Of a stretch of 62,554 bases of DNA, positions 34,727 through 42,661 are shown in pieces; position 1 is the stretch's first letter, and each line of letters begins with the position of its first letter. This DNA is from Ignavibacteriales bacterium. Its GTDB lineage: Bacteria; Bacteroidota; Ignavibacteria; Ignavibacteriales; SURF-24. Position numbers and translations under genes: made by a program. The DNA lies in assembly GCA_003599415.1 (NCBI GenBank), contig QZKB01000108.1, positions 1 through 62,554 on the forward strand, read 5' to 3'. The notes beneath the pieces are model-generated. The model did no database searches. It saw nothing but the letters and a program-made list of their open reading frames with translations, and had not been told where the DNA came from.

Positions 34727-35836
34727 TCACATTTTAAATGCTTCTTTGAAGACTGTAACATTATCTAACCTGTCCTGAATAACTTCTACTCCGATTCCCG
34801 GTTTTGTCGGGACAATCATTGTTCCATCAGGTTCAACTTCAAACGCAGGATGAACAATATCTTCTTTATAATAACGTTTACTTGCGGAAATATCTCCGGG
34901 CAAGGTAAAGTTTGGTAATGAAGCAAGCGCAACATTTCCAGCACGGCCTATGCCTGATTCAAGCATTCCTCCATGCCAAACAGGAATATTGTGTGCAGCG
35001 CAATAATCATGAATTAATTTTGATTCTGTAAAGCCACCAACTCTTCCCGGTTTTATATTAATAATTTTACAGCTATTCAATTCAATTGCAGCTCTTGCAT
35101 CTGCCAGGGAATGGATGCTTTCATCAAGACAGATTGCTGTCTTCAATTCCTTCTGCAGTTTTGAGTGATCGAAAATATCATCATAGCTTAGCGGCTGCTC
35201 AATCAACAACAAATTATAATCATCCATTTGTTTAAAAAGATTTATATCATCAAGCGAATATGCGGAGTTGGCATCAACCTGGAGAAGTATATCCGGAAAT
35301 TCTTTTCTAATTGCTTTTACAAATTCAATATCTTCACCCGGAGCAATTTTAATTTTAATTCTCTTATAACCTTCTTTAAGGTATCCTTCTATTTTCTTTA
35401 AAAGGATTTCCGCGGATGGTTGAATGCCAATGCTTACCCCAACATCAATTCTATCTCTTGTTCCTTCAAGCATTTTTGAGAGTGAAATATTTTTCTGCTT
35501 TGCAAACAAATCCCACAGTGCCGATTCCAATCCTGCCTTTGCCATCATATGTCCGCGCACGCGGGCGCCAAGAGCAATAGCCTCATCAACATTTGCAATA
35601 TCTTTACCTAAAATTTCCGGAATAATAAATTCCTTAAGGACGTGCCATGCTGTTTGTACTGTTTCATAAGAATAGAACGGAGTTCCTTCTGCAACAGATT
35701 CTCCCCAGCCGGTAATGCCTTCGGAATCAACTTTAACTATAATGTGTTCTTCATGAGTTTCCACACCCATTGAAGTAACAAACGGGGCAACAAGTTCAAG
35801 TTTAACATGACGAAGTTCGATTTTTTCAATTTTCAT
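34727..35836 (-). CDS. o-succinylbenzoate synthase / N-acylamino acid racemase (enolase superfamily)
   Basis: The 369-residue protein is a muconate-lactonizing-type enolase-superfamily enzyme of the OSBS/NSAR group. It shows 'YKRIKIKIAPGEDIEFV' (the K-x-K catalytic lysines), metal ligands in 'LQVDANSAYSL', 'LLIEQPLSYDD' and 'ICLDESIHS', the second catalytic lysine in 'INIKPGRVGG', and 'WHGGMLESGIGRAGNVALASLPNFTLPGDI'. Members of this group make o-succinylbenzoate for menaquinone or racemise N-succinyl amino acids, and some do both. No other menaquinone gene is nearby, and the surrounding peptide and D-amino-acid genes favour racemase activity, but this is inference. It has no signal peptide. 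Confidence 0.88.
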   Translation of the reverse strand: MKIEKIELRHVKLELVAPFVTSMGVETHEEHIIVKVDSEGITGWGESVAEGTPFYSYETVQTAWHVLKEFIIPEILGKDIANVDEAIALGARVRGHMMAKAGLESALWDLFAKQKNISLSKMLEGTRDRIDVGVSIGIQPSAEILLKKIEGYLKEGYKRIKIKIAPGEDIEFVKAIRKEFPDILLQVDANSAYSLDDINLFKQMDDYNLLLIEQPLSYDDIFDHSKLQKELKTAICLDESIHSLADARAAIELNSCKIINIKPGRVGGFTESKLIHDYCAAHNIPVWHGGMLESGIGRAGNVALASLPNFTLPGDISASKRYYKEDIVHPAFEVEPDGTMIVPTKPGIGVEVIQDRLDNVTVFKEAFKM

Positions 35837-36081
35837 TATTCACCTTTTTAAAATGTGGAGTATAGATTTTCAGGGAGAATTTGTTGTGCAAATTACTATT
35901 TTGTTTTCAAACTGTCGTTAAAAATTTCTCCCTCGTGTAAAGCTTCACACATCCATATTCAAAAATAAAAGTTCCCCAAAAGTTTGAGAATTTTTTATGT
36001 TAAATAACACTTGCTTGTTCTTGACAGCAGTAATAGTTTCATCATTGGAAAAACATTCTTTAAACCAAAGAAAGGATAAAG

Positions 36082-39000
36082 ATGAAACAGCTATACAAAG
36101 CAATACTTCTCATTCTATTTATCCTGTTATCATCGCTTAATATTTTAAATGCAGCAAGCGCCAAGATTACAGGACGTATAATAGACAAACAAACCGGCGA
36201 ACCTATTCCATCTGCTAACATCGTAATAACGCATGCGATACTGCCTAACGGAACGGAGACGTCGCTTAATTCACCCCTTGGCGCAGCAGCAGATGTAGAC
36301 GGTTATTATTTTATATTAAACGTTCCGCCGGGAAGATATATTCTTAAAGCAAGCAGTATTGGTTATGCTAATCTCATACAAAGAGATGTTGTTGTTGATA
36401 TTGACCGCACAATTGTTTTGAACTTTGAAATGTCATCAACTGCAATTGAAGTTAATCAGGTTGTAATTACTGCCAAAAGAGAAATTATTAAGCAGGACGT
36501 TTCTGCAACCCAGGAAGTAATAGCAATCCAGAGATTAGAGCAGATGCCCGTACTAAGAGTTGATGAGTTTATTGGTAAAGTAAAGGGTGTTGAACTTATA
36601 AGCGGCGAACAGGGTAACGGTTTAAGTGTTCGCGGTGGTTCAATAAGAGAAACGGATGTCAGACTTGATGGTATTTCTCTTCAGGATCCGAGAACAGAAA
36701 ATTCATATATCGCATTAAACTCTACTACTGTTCAGGAAATACAAATTTTAACAGGCGGTTTCCAGGCTAAATATGGTGGAATCAGATCTGGACTTTTAAA
36801 TGTTGTAACCAAAGAAGGAAACCGCGATAAATATCAGATTAGCATTAAAACTGATATTGCCCCTGCTAATCAGAAAAGATTCTTCGGTACAAATCCGTAC
36901 AGCAATGACTCATGGATTTACAGAGTTTTTGCAGATACCTCTGCAAGCGGTTACGCATTCAGAGGTGTGCCCAAAGGTGATACTACCGTACCTTATGAAT
37001 TCAGAGGCTTTAAAGGATGGGGCGGTAAAACTTCAAGGTCCGGGGTTACCGCATTGGACTCAATACAAAATTGGGAATTATGGAAACTCCAGCACCCGCA
37101 ATATGAATTCCAGAACAAAGTTGATTACTACATAGAAGGAAGTATAAGCGGTCCTGTTCCCGGAGATTTTATTCCTATCTGGAATGAATTTTCCGAACGG
37201 ACAACTTTTATGTTCGGAGGTAAATATGAAAACTCACAATTCGCATTCCCGATAGGACCACGCGATCATTATGAGGATTGGAACGCTCAATTGAAATTAA
37301 CTACTATCCTTCCTAACAGTATGAAGTTATCCGTTAACGGTATGATTGCAAAAATTAAATCTCTTACCGCAGGCAGAAACACTACTTATGGCGGAGCTTT
37401 GCAGGATTACTCACAGAGTTTTGCTTATTTAAACAATACACCTTCTTCAGTATCGGCACAGGGTGCTTTACTTGGAGGTTCAAGTTACAGGCAATTATTT
37501 AACATAAGCAGGTTACAATTCTACGATCAGCAGTATGCTGTTGGCGGCGCAAAATTTACTCATACACTCAATTCAAAAATGTTTTATACTCTTGATTTCC
37601 AGGTTGGATATACAGACCAAACGCTTCATCCATTCAGCATGGACACAACCGGTAGAAAAAATTTAGTTTCCTTTTACAGCGCCAAAGCTAAAAGAAACTA
37701 TTATTTTACCGTTCCAATTTATGGAACACCGAACGGTTCTACCAATCTGCAGCCTGACGTAACAAATGATTTTGATATATTCGGCGGCATCCAAAGAATT
37801 GATTCATCTTATTCTTATGTTTACCAGTTGAAGGGCGATTTTACAGCACAGATTGGAAGACATCACCAGTTTGAAGCAGGTTTTTCTGCCAAGCTTCAGG
37901 ACATCTTTGTCTATGCCGGAACATGGCTTCAGACTCAGCTTTCTTACACTCCAAATACATGGCAATATTATAAAGCAAAACCAATAGAGATTGGTTTATA
38001 TGCCCAGGATAAGCTTGAGTTCGAAGGATTAATTCTTAATGGCGGTTTAAGGCTGGACTATCTTAATCCAAATAAAGAAGGTTTCGCAACCGGTTTTCCT
38101 ACCGATGAAGATTACGCAAAACTATACAACGAAACCTACATAAACTTACCCGGCGCAGAAATGAGCTACGAACGATGGGTTGCATGGAGACAATTAATCG
38201 ATTCGCCATATGGCTGGCCGAGAACAGAGAACAGAGTACAAATTTATTTATCTCCAAGATTAGGCGTTTCATTCCCTATTACAGAAAAAAGCAAAATGTA
38301 TTTTAACTATGGACATTTCTACCAGAGACCACCGATTTCATTTATGTACAATACCTATTTGAATCCTGGCAGCGTTACTGTTCCTACTCCGGGTCTTGAT
38401 ATGGCAAGAACTGTTTCATACGAATTCGGCTACGAACAAATATTCCTTGAAGAGTTTCTCATAAATGTTACCGCTTATTACAAGGACGTAAGCAATGAAC
38501 CTCTTGCAAGAACTTATATTAATTATTATCACGATAATCTTGTTACACAATACTATCCTGATGCTTACAAAGATATTCGGGGAGTAGAGGTTAGATTGGA
38601 AAAATCGATGGGAAAATTCATTACATTCAACGCAATGTATGATTACAGGATAACAAACTCAGGAATGATGGGGTTAGGAGTAGTTTATGAAAACAGGTTA
38701 GAAGCGCTTGAAGGTGAATTGAGAAGTGCAAATATTTCTACAAGCGAACCGTTGCCAAGAGGGAATGTAAATCTTAATATCCATACGCCAATAGATTTTG
38801 GACCTGAATTTCTTGGTATGAATTTGTTAGGCGGTCTTTACGCTAACTTCTTCTTTGAATGGAAAGACGGCGGAAGATTCCTTCTCAATGCAAATGAACA
38901 GGACGTAACCCAAAGAAAATATGTGGATATAGTTAATTACTGGAACATCGATTTTAAAGGTTCTAAAGTATTTACCACTCCTTACGGAGAAGTTGAATTT

Positions 39001-39228
39001 TATATCACCATCCAAAACCTTACAAATAATAAATGGCTTAATACCGGAAACATGACCCCAACACAGTATTCGGCCTATAAAGAATCTCTTCAAACACCCG
39101 ATAAAGGCGGAAGCGACCAATGGGGCCAGTATAAATCGGATGATAACCATATAGATATCGGGTGGTATGATTCAGTAATATTTTTAAACCCAAGACGTAT
39201 AACGCTTGGATTCAAAGTTAATCTTTAA
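36082..39228 (+). CDS. TonB-dependent outer-membrane receptor
   Basis: The 1048-residue precursor has a signal peptide, a carboxypeptidase-regulatory-like domain (about 28-118, 'KITGRIIDKQTGEPIPSANIVI', 'LNVPPGRYILKASSIGY'), a plug domain (about 130-245, 'GVELISGEQGNGLSVRGGSIRETDVRLDG') and a long beta-barrel ending in an aromatic/hydrophobic strand ('RRITLGFKVNL'). The regulatory domain has an insertion around 'AILPNGTETSLNSPLG'. It should import a large substrate driven by TonB; the ligand is unknown. It has no SusD partner. Instead the next two genes encode a surface protein and a PorV-like protein, suggesting a substrate-uptake unit fed by T9SS exports. The start has an AAAGGA site. Confidence 0.93.
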   Translation: MKQLYKAILLILFILLSSLNILNAASAKITGRIIDKQTGEPIPSANIVITHAILPNGTETSLNSPLGAAADVDGYYFILNVPPGRYILKASSIGYANLIQRDVVVDIDRTIVLNFEMSSTAIEVNQVVITAKREIIKQDVSATQEVIAIQRLEQMPVLRVDEFIGKVKGVELISGEQGNGLSVRGGSIRETDVRLDGISLQDPRTENSYIALNSTTVQEIQILTGGFQAKYGGIRSGLLNVVTKEGNRDKYQISIKTDIAPANQKRFFGTNPYSNDSWIYRVFADTSASGYAFRGVPKGDTTVPYEFRGFKGWGGKTSRSGVTALDSIQNWELWKLQHPQYEFQNKVDYYIEGSISGPVPGDFIPIWNEFSERTTFMFGGKYENSQFAFPIGPRDHYEDWNAQLKLTTILPNSMKLSVNGMIAKIKSLTAGRNTTYGGALQDYSQSFAYLNNTPSSVSAQGALLGGSSYRQLFNISRLQFYDQQYAVGGAKFTHTLNSKMFYTLDFQVGYTDQTLHPFSMDTTGRKNLVSFYSAKAKRNYYFTVPIYGTPNGSTNLQPDVTNDFDIFGGIQRIDSSYSYVYQLKGDFTAQIGRHHQFEAGFSAKLQDIFVYAGTWLQTQLSYTPNTWQYYKAKPIEIGLYAQDKLEFEGLILNGGLRLDYLNPNKEGFATGFPTDEDYAKLYNETYINLPGAEMSYERWVAWRQLIDSPYGWPRTENRVQIYLSPRLGVSFPITEKSKMYFNYGHFYQRPPISFMYNTYLNPGSVTVPTPGLDMARTVSYEFGYEQIFLEEFLINVTAYYKDVSNEPLARTYINYYHDNLVTQYYPDAYKDIRGVEVRLEKSMGKFITFNAMYDYRITNSGMMGLGVVYENRLEALEGELRSANISTSEPLPRGNVNLNIHTPIDFGPEFLGMNLLGGLYANFFFEWKDGGRFLLNANEQDVTQRKYVDIVNYWNIDFKGSKVFTTPYGEVEFYITIQNLTNNKWLNTGNMTPTQYSAYKESLQTPDKGGSDQWGQYKSDDNHIDIGWYDSVIFLNPRRITLGFKVNL

Positions 39229-39297
39229 TTCTTAACAGGCAGAATCGTGAGCGTAATTATGAAACAAGAAAAAAAGAAATTTGATTTAGGAATTAAT

Positions 39298-41436
39298 ATG
39301 AAATACAAGAAAGCTCTTTACACACTCATCCTGGCGCTTGGATTGACTTCTTTGTCTTTTGCACAAAGGAATTATAACCCAACACCAATGACTTTTGATG
39401 TGGGAAAATTTAATCTGGTAATGCAGAGGTCAAACGGTTCAGATCCTTCTTATCCTTTGGGTGGATTATTATCCCAGTTCAGTTGGAATCTTACCGGCGG
39501 ATCGCCTGCGGAAACAGAAATATTTTATTGGCCGCAGGACGAATACAAATCAAACATGCTCTACCAGATTTACAATCCTATCTGTCTTGATGAAAACGGA
39601 ATTAAAGATTCTAAAGGTAATGCAAAGCAGATGTATCTTAGCGGTGATGCTTTCAGAAACATCGGGTATACAGATTGGTCAAGCGAAACAAGAAGATACC
39701 GCCCGCCAAACATTGTTGTAGATGGAATACAGGTAAACGCACCTTACAGGTGGAACGTTGATCCTGCTTTGAAATCCGACATCAAACTTGAGTTTGAGGA
39801 TGTACTGATTCAGTTCGGTATACGCAGCCGGTGTGAGATGTACGGTTTCTCAAACCAGTTTTTAGGTGATTTCTTCATCTGGAAAACGACACACAAATTT
39901 ACCGGCGAAATATCATTGCCAAGATCAGGAATGCCAGATTCATTAAAACCGGTTGACCAGACTATAAAATTCTGGTGGCCGTTATCATTCAGCTTTGGCC
40001 CAACCAAAGCCGGTGAATATGCTGTCCTCAATTCATTTACATTTGAAGGCAGAGATGACCTTGACAGCTGGTTTAAAAGAAAATCAGAATTAGTTACAAA
40101 CTCTGGAAGAGATTCTTTATATGTTGCATATTACTGGGATACTGATAATCCCACAGCGCTTCCTTTTACTAACGGATCATCAGATGATACAGGTGACCCG
40201 GACAGAGTAACAGGTCATTTATATTCAACACAGATTCCGGGCTTTACTTTATTATATGCAGACAAAGCATACAACCAAAAAGTTGACGACGTAAAGCAGC
40301 CTTACTCAATGCCTCACGGAACAATTACTAAAGATTTATGGGGAAGAAGAGATAATGGTTTAAAACTAACTTACCGCGGTGATGATGCACGCGGCCGTTT
40401 TCCGCTTGATCCTTTAACAGAAGGATTTGATACAAAGCCTGAAACAGGCCCAATGAGATTTATTACTGTTGGTCCTTATGAATTAACAAAAGATTCCAAG
40501 ACCGGAAGATATGATTCCGTTACATTTGTTTATGCAGTTGGTGTTGGCGGAATTGGTCACGATATGGCTGATTCTATTGGACGTGCATGGATGAACAAAG
40601 AGATATCCGACTCGGTAAAAAATCAGTGGGTTATGAAAGGCGTTGATTCATTATGGAAAACACTTGACCGCGCTTACTGGGCATGGACAAGGTTAGAAAA
40701 GAACCTTTCAATTCCAGCAACACCTCCTCCGCCTGATATCAATGTTTCTTCCGGCCCGGAAAAAAATATAATCAAATGGAGCTACCCCGATCCTTCATAT
40801 TTTAATGATGCGGAAACAGGTGTAGATGACTGGTATGCATGGAGGATTTACAGGAAACAAGGATCATTGCTAACAAATGATCCGTTAGATCAGAAAAGTA
40901 AATTGAAGTGGGAATTGATTGCGGAAATAAAAGACAAAAATGTAACCACGTATGAAGACACCGATGTACAACGTGGGCTTGATTATTATTATGCTGTTAC
41001 TGCTGTTGATAACGGTACACAAAATACTTCAGGATTATTCACAGGTGCAAAATTAGAAAGCTCAAGATACGTAACCCGTTCACTTCTGCCTGTAGTTCCT
41101 TATAAGGCAGGTATGGCAGAAGGCAACCAGGTTAGAGTTGTACCTAATCCTGCAACAATAGCAGCCGGTGCTTACTTAACAGGTGGTGGACTGGGTGTAA
41201 ATAAAATCTCATTTTTTAACCTTCCGGCAAAATGCAATCTTAAAATATTTACGGAAACAGGCGACCTCGTAAAAACTATTGAGCATTACGGTACAGCAGA
41301 CGATGAATGGGATCAGAAAACGGATACCAACCAATATGTTACTGTAGGTATTTATATTCTTGCCGTAACAGCTTGTTCGGATATTAGCGGAGCTCAGTTA
41401 GATAATCAATTTGTTAAGTTCGTAATCGTCAGGTAA
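39298..41436 (+). CDS. large exported surface protein, possible T9SS cargo
   Basis: I take ATG 39298, with a TTAGGA ribosome-binding site and a signal peptide (MKYKKALYTLILALGLTSLSFAQ). A GTG 51 bases upstream would add a hydrophilic leader. The 712-residue protein has no catalytic motif that I recognise. Residues about 495-590 resemble a fibronectin type III domain ('NIIKWSYPDPSYF...WYAWRIYRKQ', 'YYYAVTAVDNG'). The last ~90 residues ('NQVRVVPNPATIAAGA' to 'VKFVIVR') look like a variant T9SS sorting domain. It sits between the TonB receptor and the PorV-like gene and is probably their partner, for example a ligand-binding lipid- or glycan-associated surface protein. Confidence 0.72.
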   Translation: MKYKKALYTLILALGLTSLSFAQRNYNPTPMTFDVGKFNLVMQRSNGSDPSYPLGGLLSQFSWNLTGGSPAETEIFYWPQDEYKSNMLYQIYNPICLDENGIKDSKGNAKQMYLSGDAFRNIGYTDWSSETRRYRPPNIVVDGIQVNAPYRWNVDPALKSDIKLEFEDVLIQFGIRSRCEMYGFSNQFLGDFFIWKTTHKFTGEISLPRSGMPDSLKPVDQTIKFWWPLSFSFGPTKAGEYAVLNSFTFEGRDDLDSWFKRKSELVTNSGRDSLYVAYYWDTDNPTALPFTNGSSDDTGDPDRVTGHLYSTQIPGFTLLYADKAYNQKVDDVKQPYSMPHGTITKDLWGRRDNGLKLTYRGDDARGRFPLDPLTEGFDTKPETGPMRFITVGPYELTKDSKTGRYDSVTFVYAVGVGGIGHDMADSIGRAWMNKEISDSVKNQWVMKGVDSLWKTLDRAYWAWTRLEKNLSIPATPPPPDINVSSGPEKNIIKWSYPDPSYFNDAETGVDDWYAWRIYRKQGSLLTNDPLDQKSKLKWELIAEIKDKNVTTYEDTDVQRGLDYYYAVTAVDNGTQNTSGLFTGAKLESSRYVTRSLLPVVPYKAGMAEGNQVRVVPNPATIAAGAYLTGGGLGVNKISFFNLPAKCNLKIFTETGDLVKTIEHYGTADDEWDQKTDTNQYVTVGIYILAVTACSDISGAQLDNQFVKFVIVR

Positions 41437-41504
41437 TGCAATAATGATCTTACTAAAGAAAAAGAAACGCAATATAAATTTTGAAATGTTAATCGGAGTT
41501 TTAT

Positions 41505-42515
41505 ATGAGAAATAAATTTTTACTAATTATCCTGGCAGTTACTTTTGTTGCAGGCTCAGCTTACCCGCAGGCAACAAAGAAAGCCCAGGTAGGATTTCGT
41601 TTTCTTGAGAATCCTGTTTCTGCCGAAGTAATGGGTAAAGGCGGTGTTGGTGTAACTACCACTCTTAACTCTAACGGTATATTCTGGAATCCTGCGTTGA
41701 TAAGCTGGATGAAAAGTGACGTTGATGTAAGCCTTAACCACACAAAAGGAATTGCAGACATTAATTATAACGCAATTGCAGCCGCAGTTAATGCCTGGGA
41801 TTTCGGCGTTATTGGACTAAGCTTTATGACTATGGACTATGGCGACTTCTACGGAACAAGACGCGCAGACAATGATCAGGGTTATATTGAAACGGGAGTG
41901 TTTTCACCTTCGGCATTCACTATCGGACTTGCATTCTCTCAAAAAATAACCGACAGATTTTCCTACGGTGTGCACATTAAATACGTTTACCAGAATTTGG
42001 GCGATGCCTGGGTGGCAAGTATAGACAGTGTTCTTTCAACAAAAAAATATGAGAGCAGCAAAATTAATTCTCTTCCTTTAGCTGCGGACATCGGCGCTTA
42101 TTATGATTTTCTTTATAACGGAATCAGGTTTGCCGCCGTACTTCAGAACATCTCACGGGAATTCCGCTATGAAAGAACAGACTTCCCTCTTCCGTTTGCT
42201 GTAAGTTTTGGCGTAACCGTTGAGCCCCTGAACTTCTTCTACGGTGAGAACAAAGAACATAATCTTTTGTTAGCTTTTGAATCAAGACACCCGCGTGACT
42301 TTGGTGAGAAAACTAAATTCGGCGCTGAATACCAGTATATGGATATGTTCACCGCGCGTATCGGTTACCAGAACAATTATGATGAAAGAGGAATGACATA
42401 CGGCGCAGGATTTAAATATGAAGTGTCTAACGTTCCATTAAGAGTAGATTATGCTTACGAACCATTCGGTATATTTGGTGGAAAGCATTATCTGTCGCTT
42501 GGAGTAAGTTATTAA
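41505..42515 (+). CDS. PorV/PorQ-family outer-membrane protein
   Basis: The 336-residue protein has a signal peptide (MRNKFLLIILAVTFVAGSAYPQ) and the FadL-like barrel features of the PorV/PorQ family. The conserved opening 'FRFLENPVSAEVMGKGGVGVT' and 'SNGIFWNPALISW' are followed by 'GVHIKYVYQNLG', 'LPLAADIGAYYDF' and a C-terminal strand ending 'GKHYLSLGVSY'. PorV is the T9SS shuttle that carries folded cargo from the translocon to the attachment complex; many paralogues exist and their roles are uncertain. Linkage to a TonB receptor and a surface protein suggests a dedicated assembly factor for that unit. Confidence 0.85.
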   Translation: MRNKFLLIILAVTFVAGSAYPQATKKAQVGFRFLENPVSAEVMGKGGVGVTTTLNSNGIFWNPALISWMKSDVDVSLNHTKGIADINYNAIAAAVNAWDFGVIGLSFMTMDYGDFYGTRRADNDQGYIETGVFSPSAFTIGLAFSQKITDRFSYGVHIKYVYQNLGDAWVASIDSVLSTKKYESSKINSLPLAADIGAYYDFLYNGIRFAAVLQNISREFRYERTDFPLPFAVSFGVTVEPLNFFYGENKEHNLLLAFESRHPRDFGEKTKFGAEYQYMDMFTARIGYQNNYDERGMTYGAGFKYEVSNVPLRVDYAYEPFGIFGGKHYLSLGVSY

Positions 42516-42519
42516 TGAA

Positions 42520-42600
42520 AAGCGAATTTTGAATACAGAATAATGAATTAACTTAGTAATTCAATATTACTTGTTCGATATTCATATTAAAAAAGTTCTT
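42520..42600. repeat. AT-rich repeat remnant
   Basis: The spacer after the PorV-like gene contains GAATACAGAATAATGAATT and, nearby, AATTCAATATT and ATATTCATATT. These are the same words, in inverted orientation, that build the element at 46597-46672. It is a degenerate palindromic repeat and not coding. Confidence 0.4.
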
Positions 42601-42634
42601 AGTGTTAGTGACTCGTTCTTTACCTCGAAAAATA

Positions 42635-42661
42635 AAGCCCCGGTTTTGCTCCGGGGTTTTT
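42635..42661. terminator. bidirectional intrinsic terminator
   Basis: CCCCGG (42638-42643) and CCGGGG (42651-42656) form a GC stem, extended by flanking A/T pairs. TTTTTTT follows on the plus strand and a T-rich stretch on the minus strand. It ends the TonB/PorV unit and also the convergent deacetylase-like gene. Confidence 0.88.

Noticed and set aside
20476..35836. A phage or integrative element
   Set aside because: No integrase, transposase, phage structural gene or attachment repeat is seen; gene content and codon style match the surroundings.
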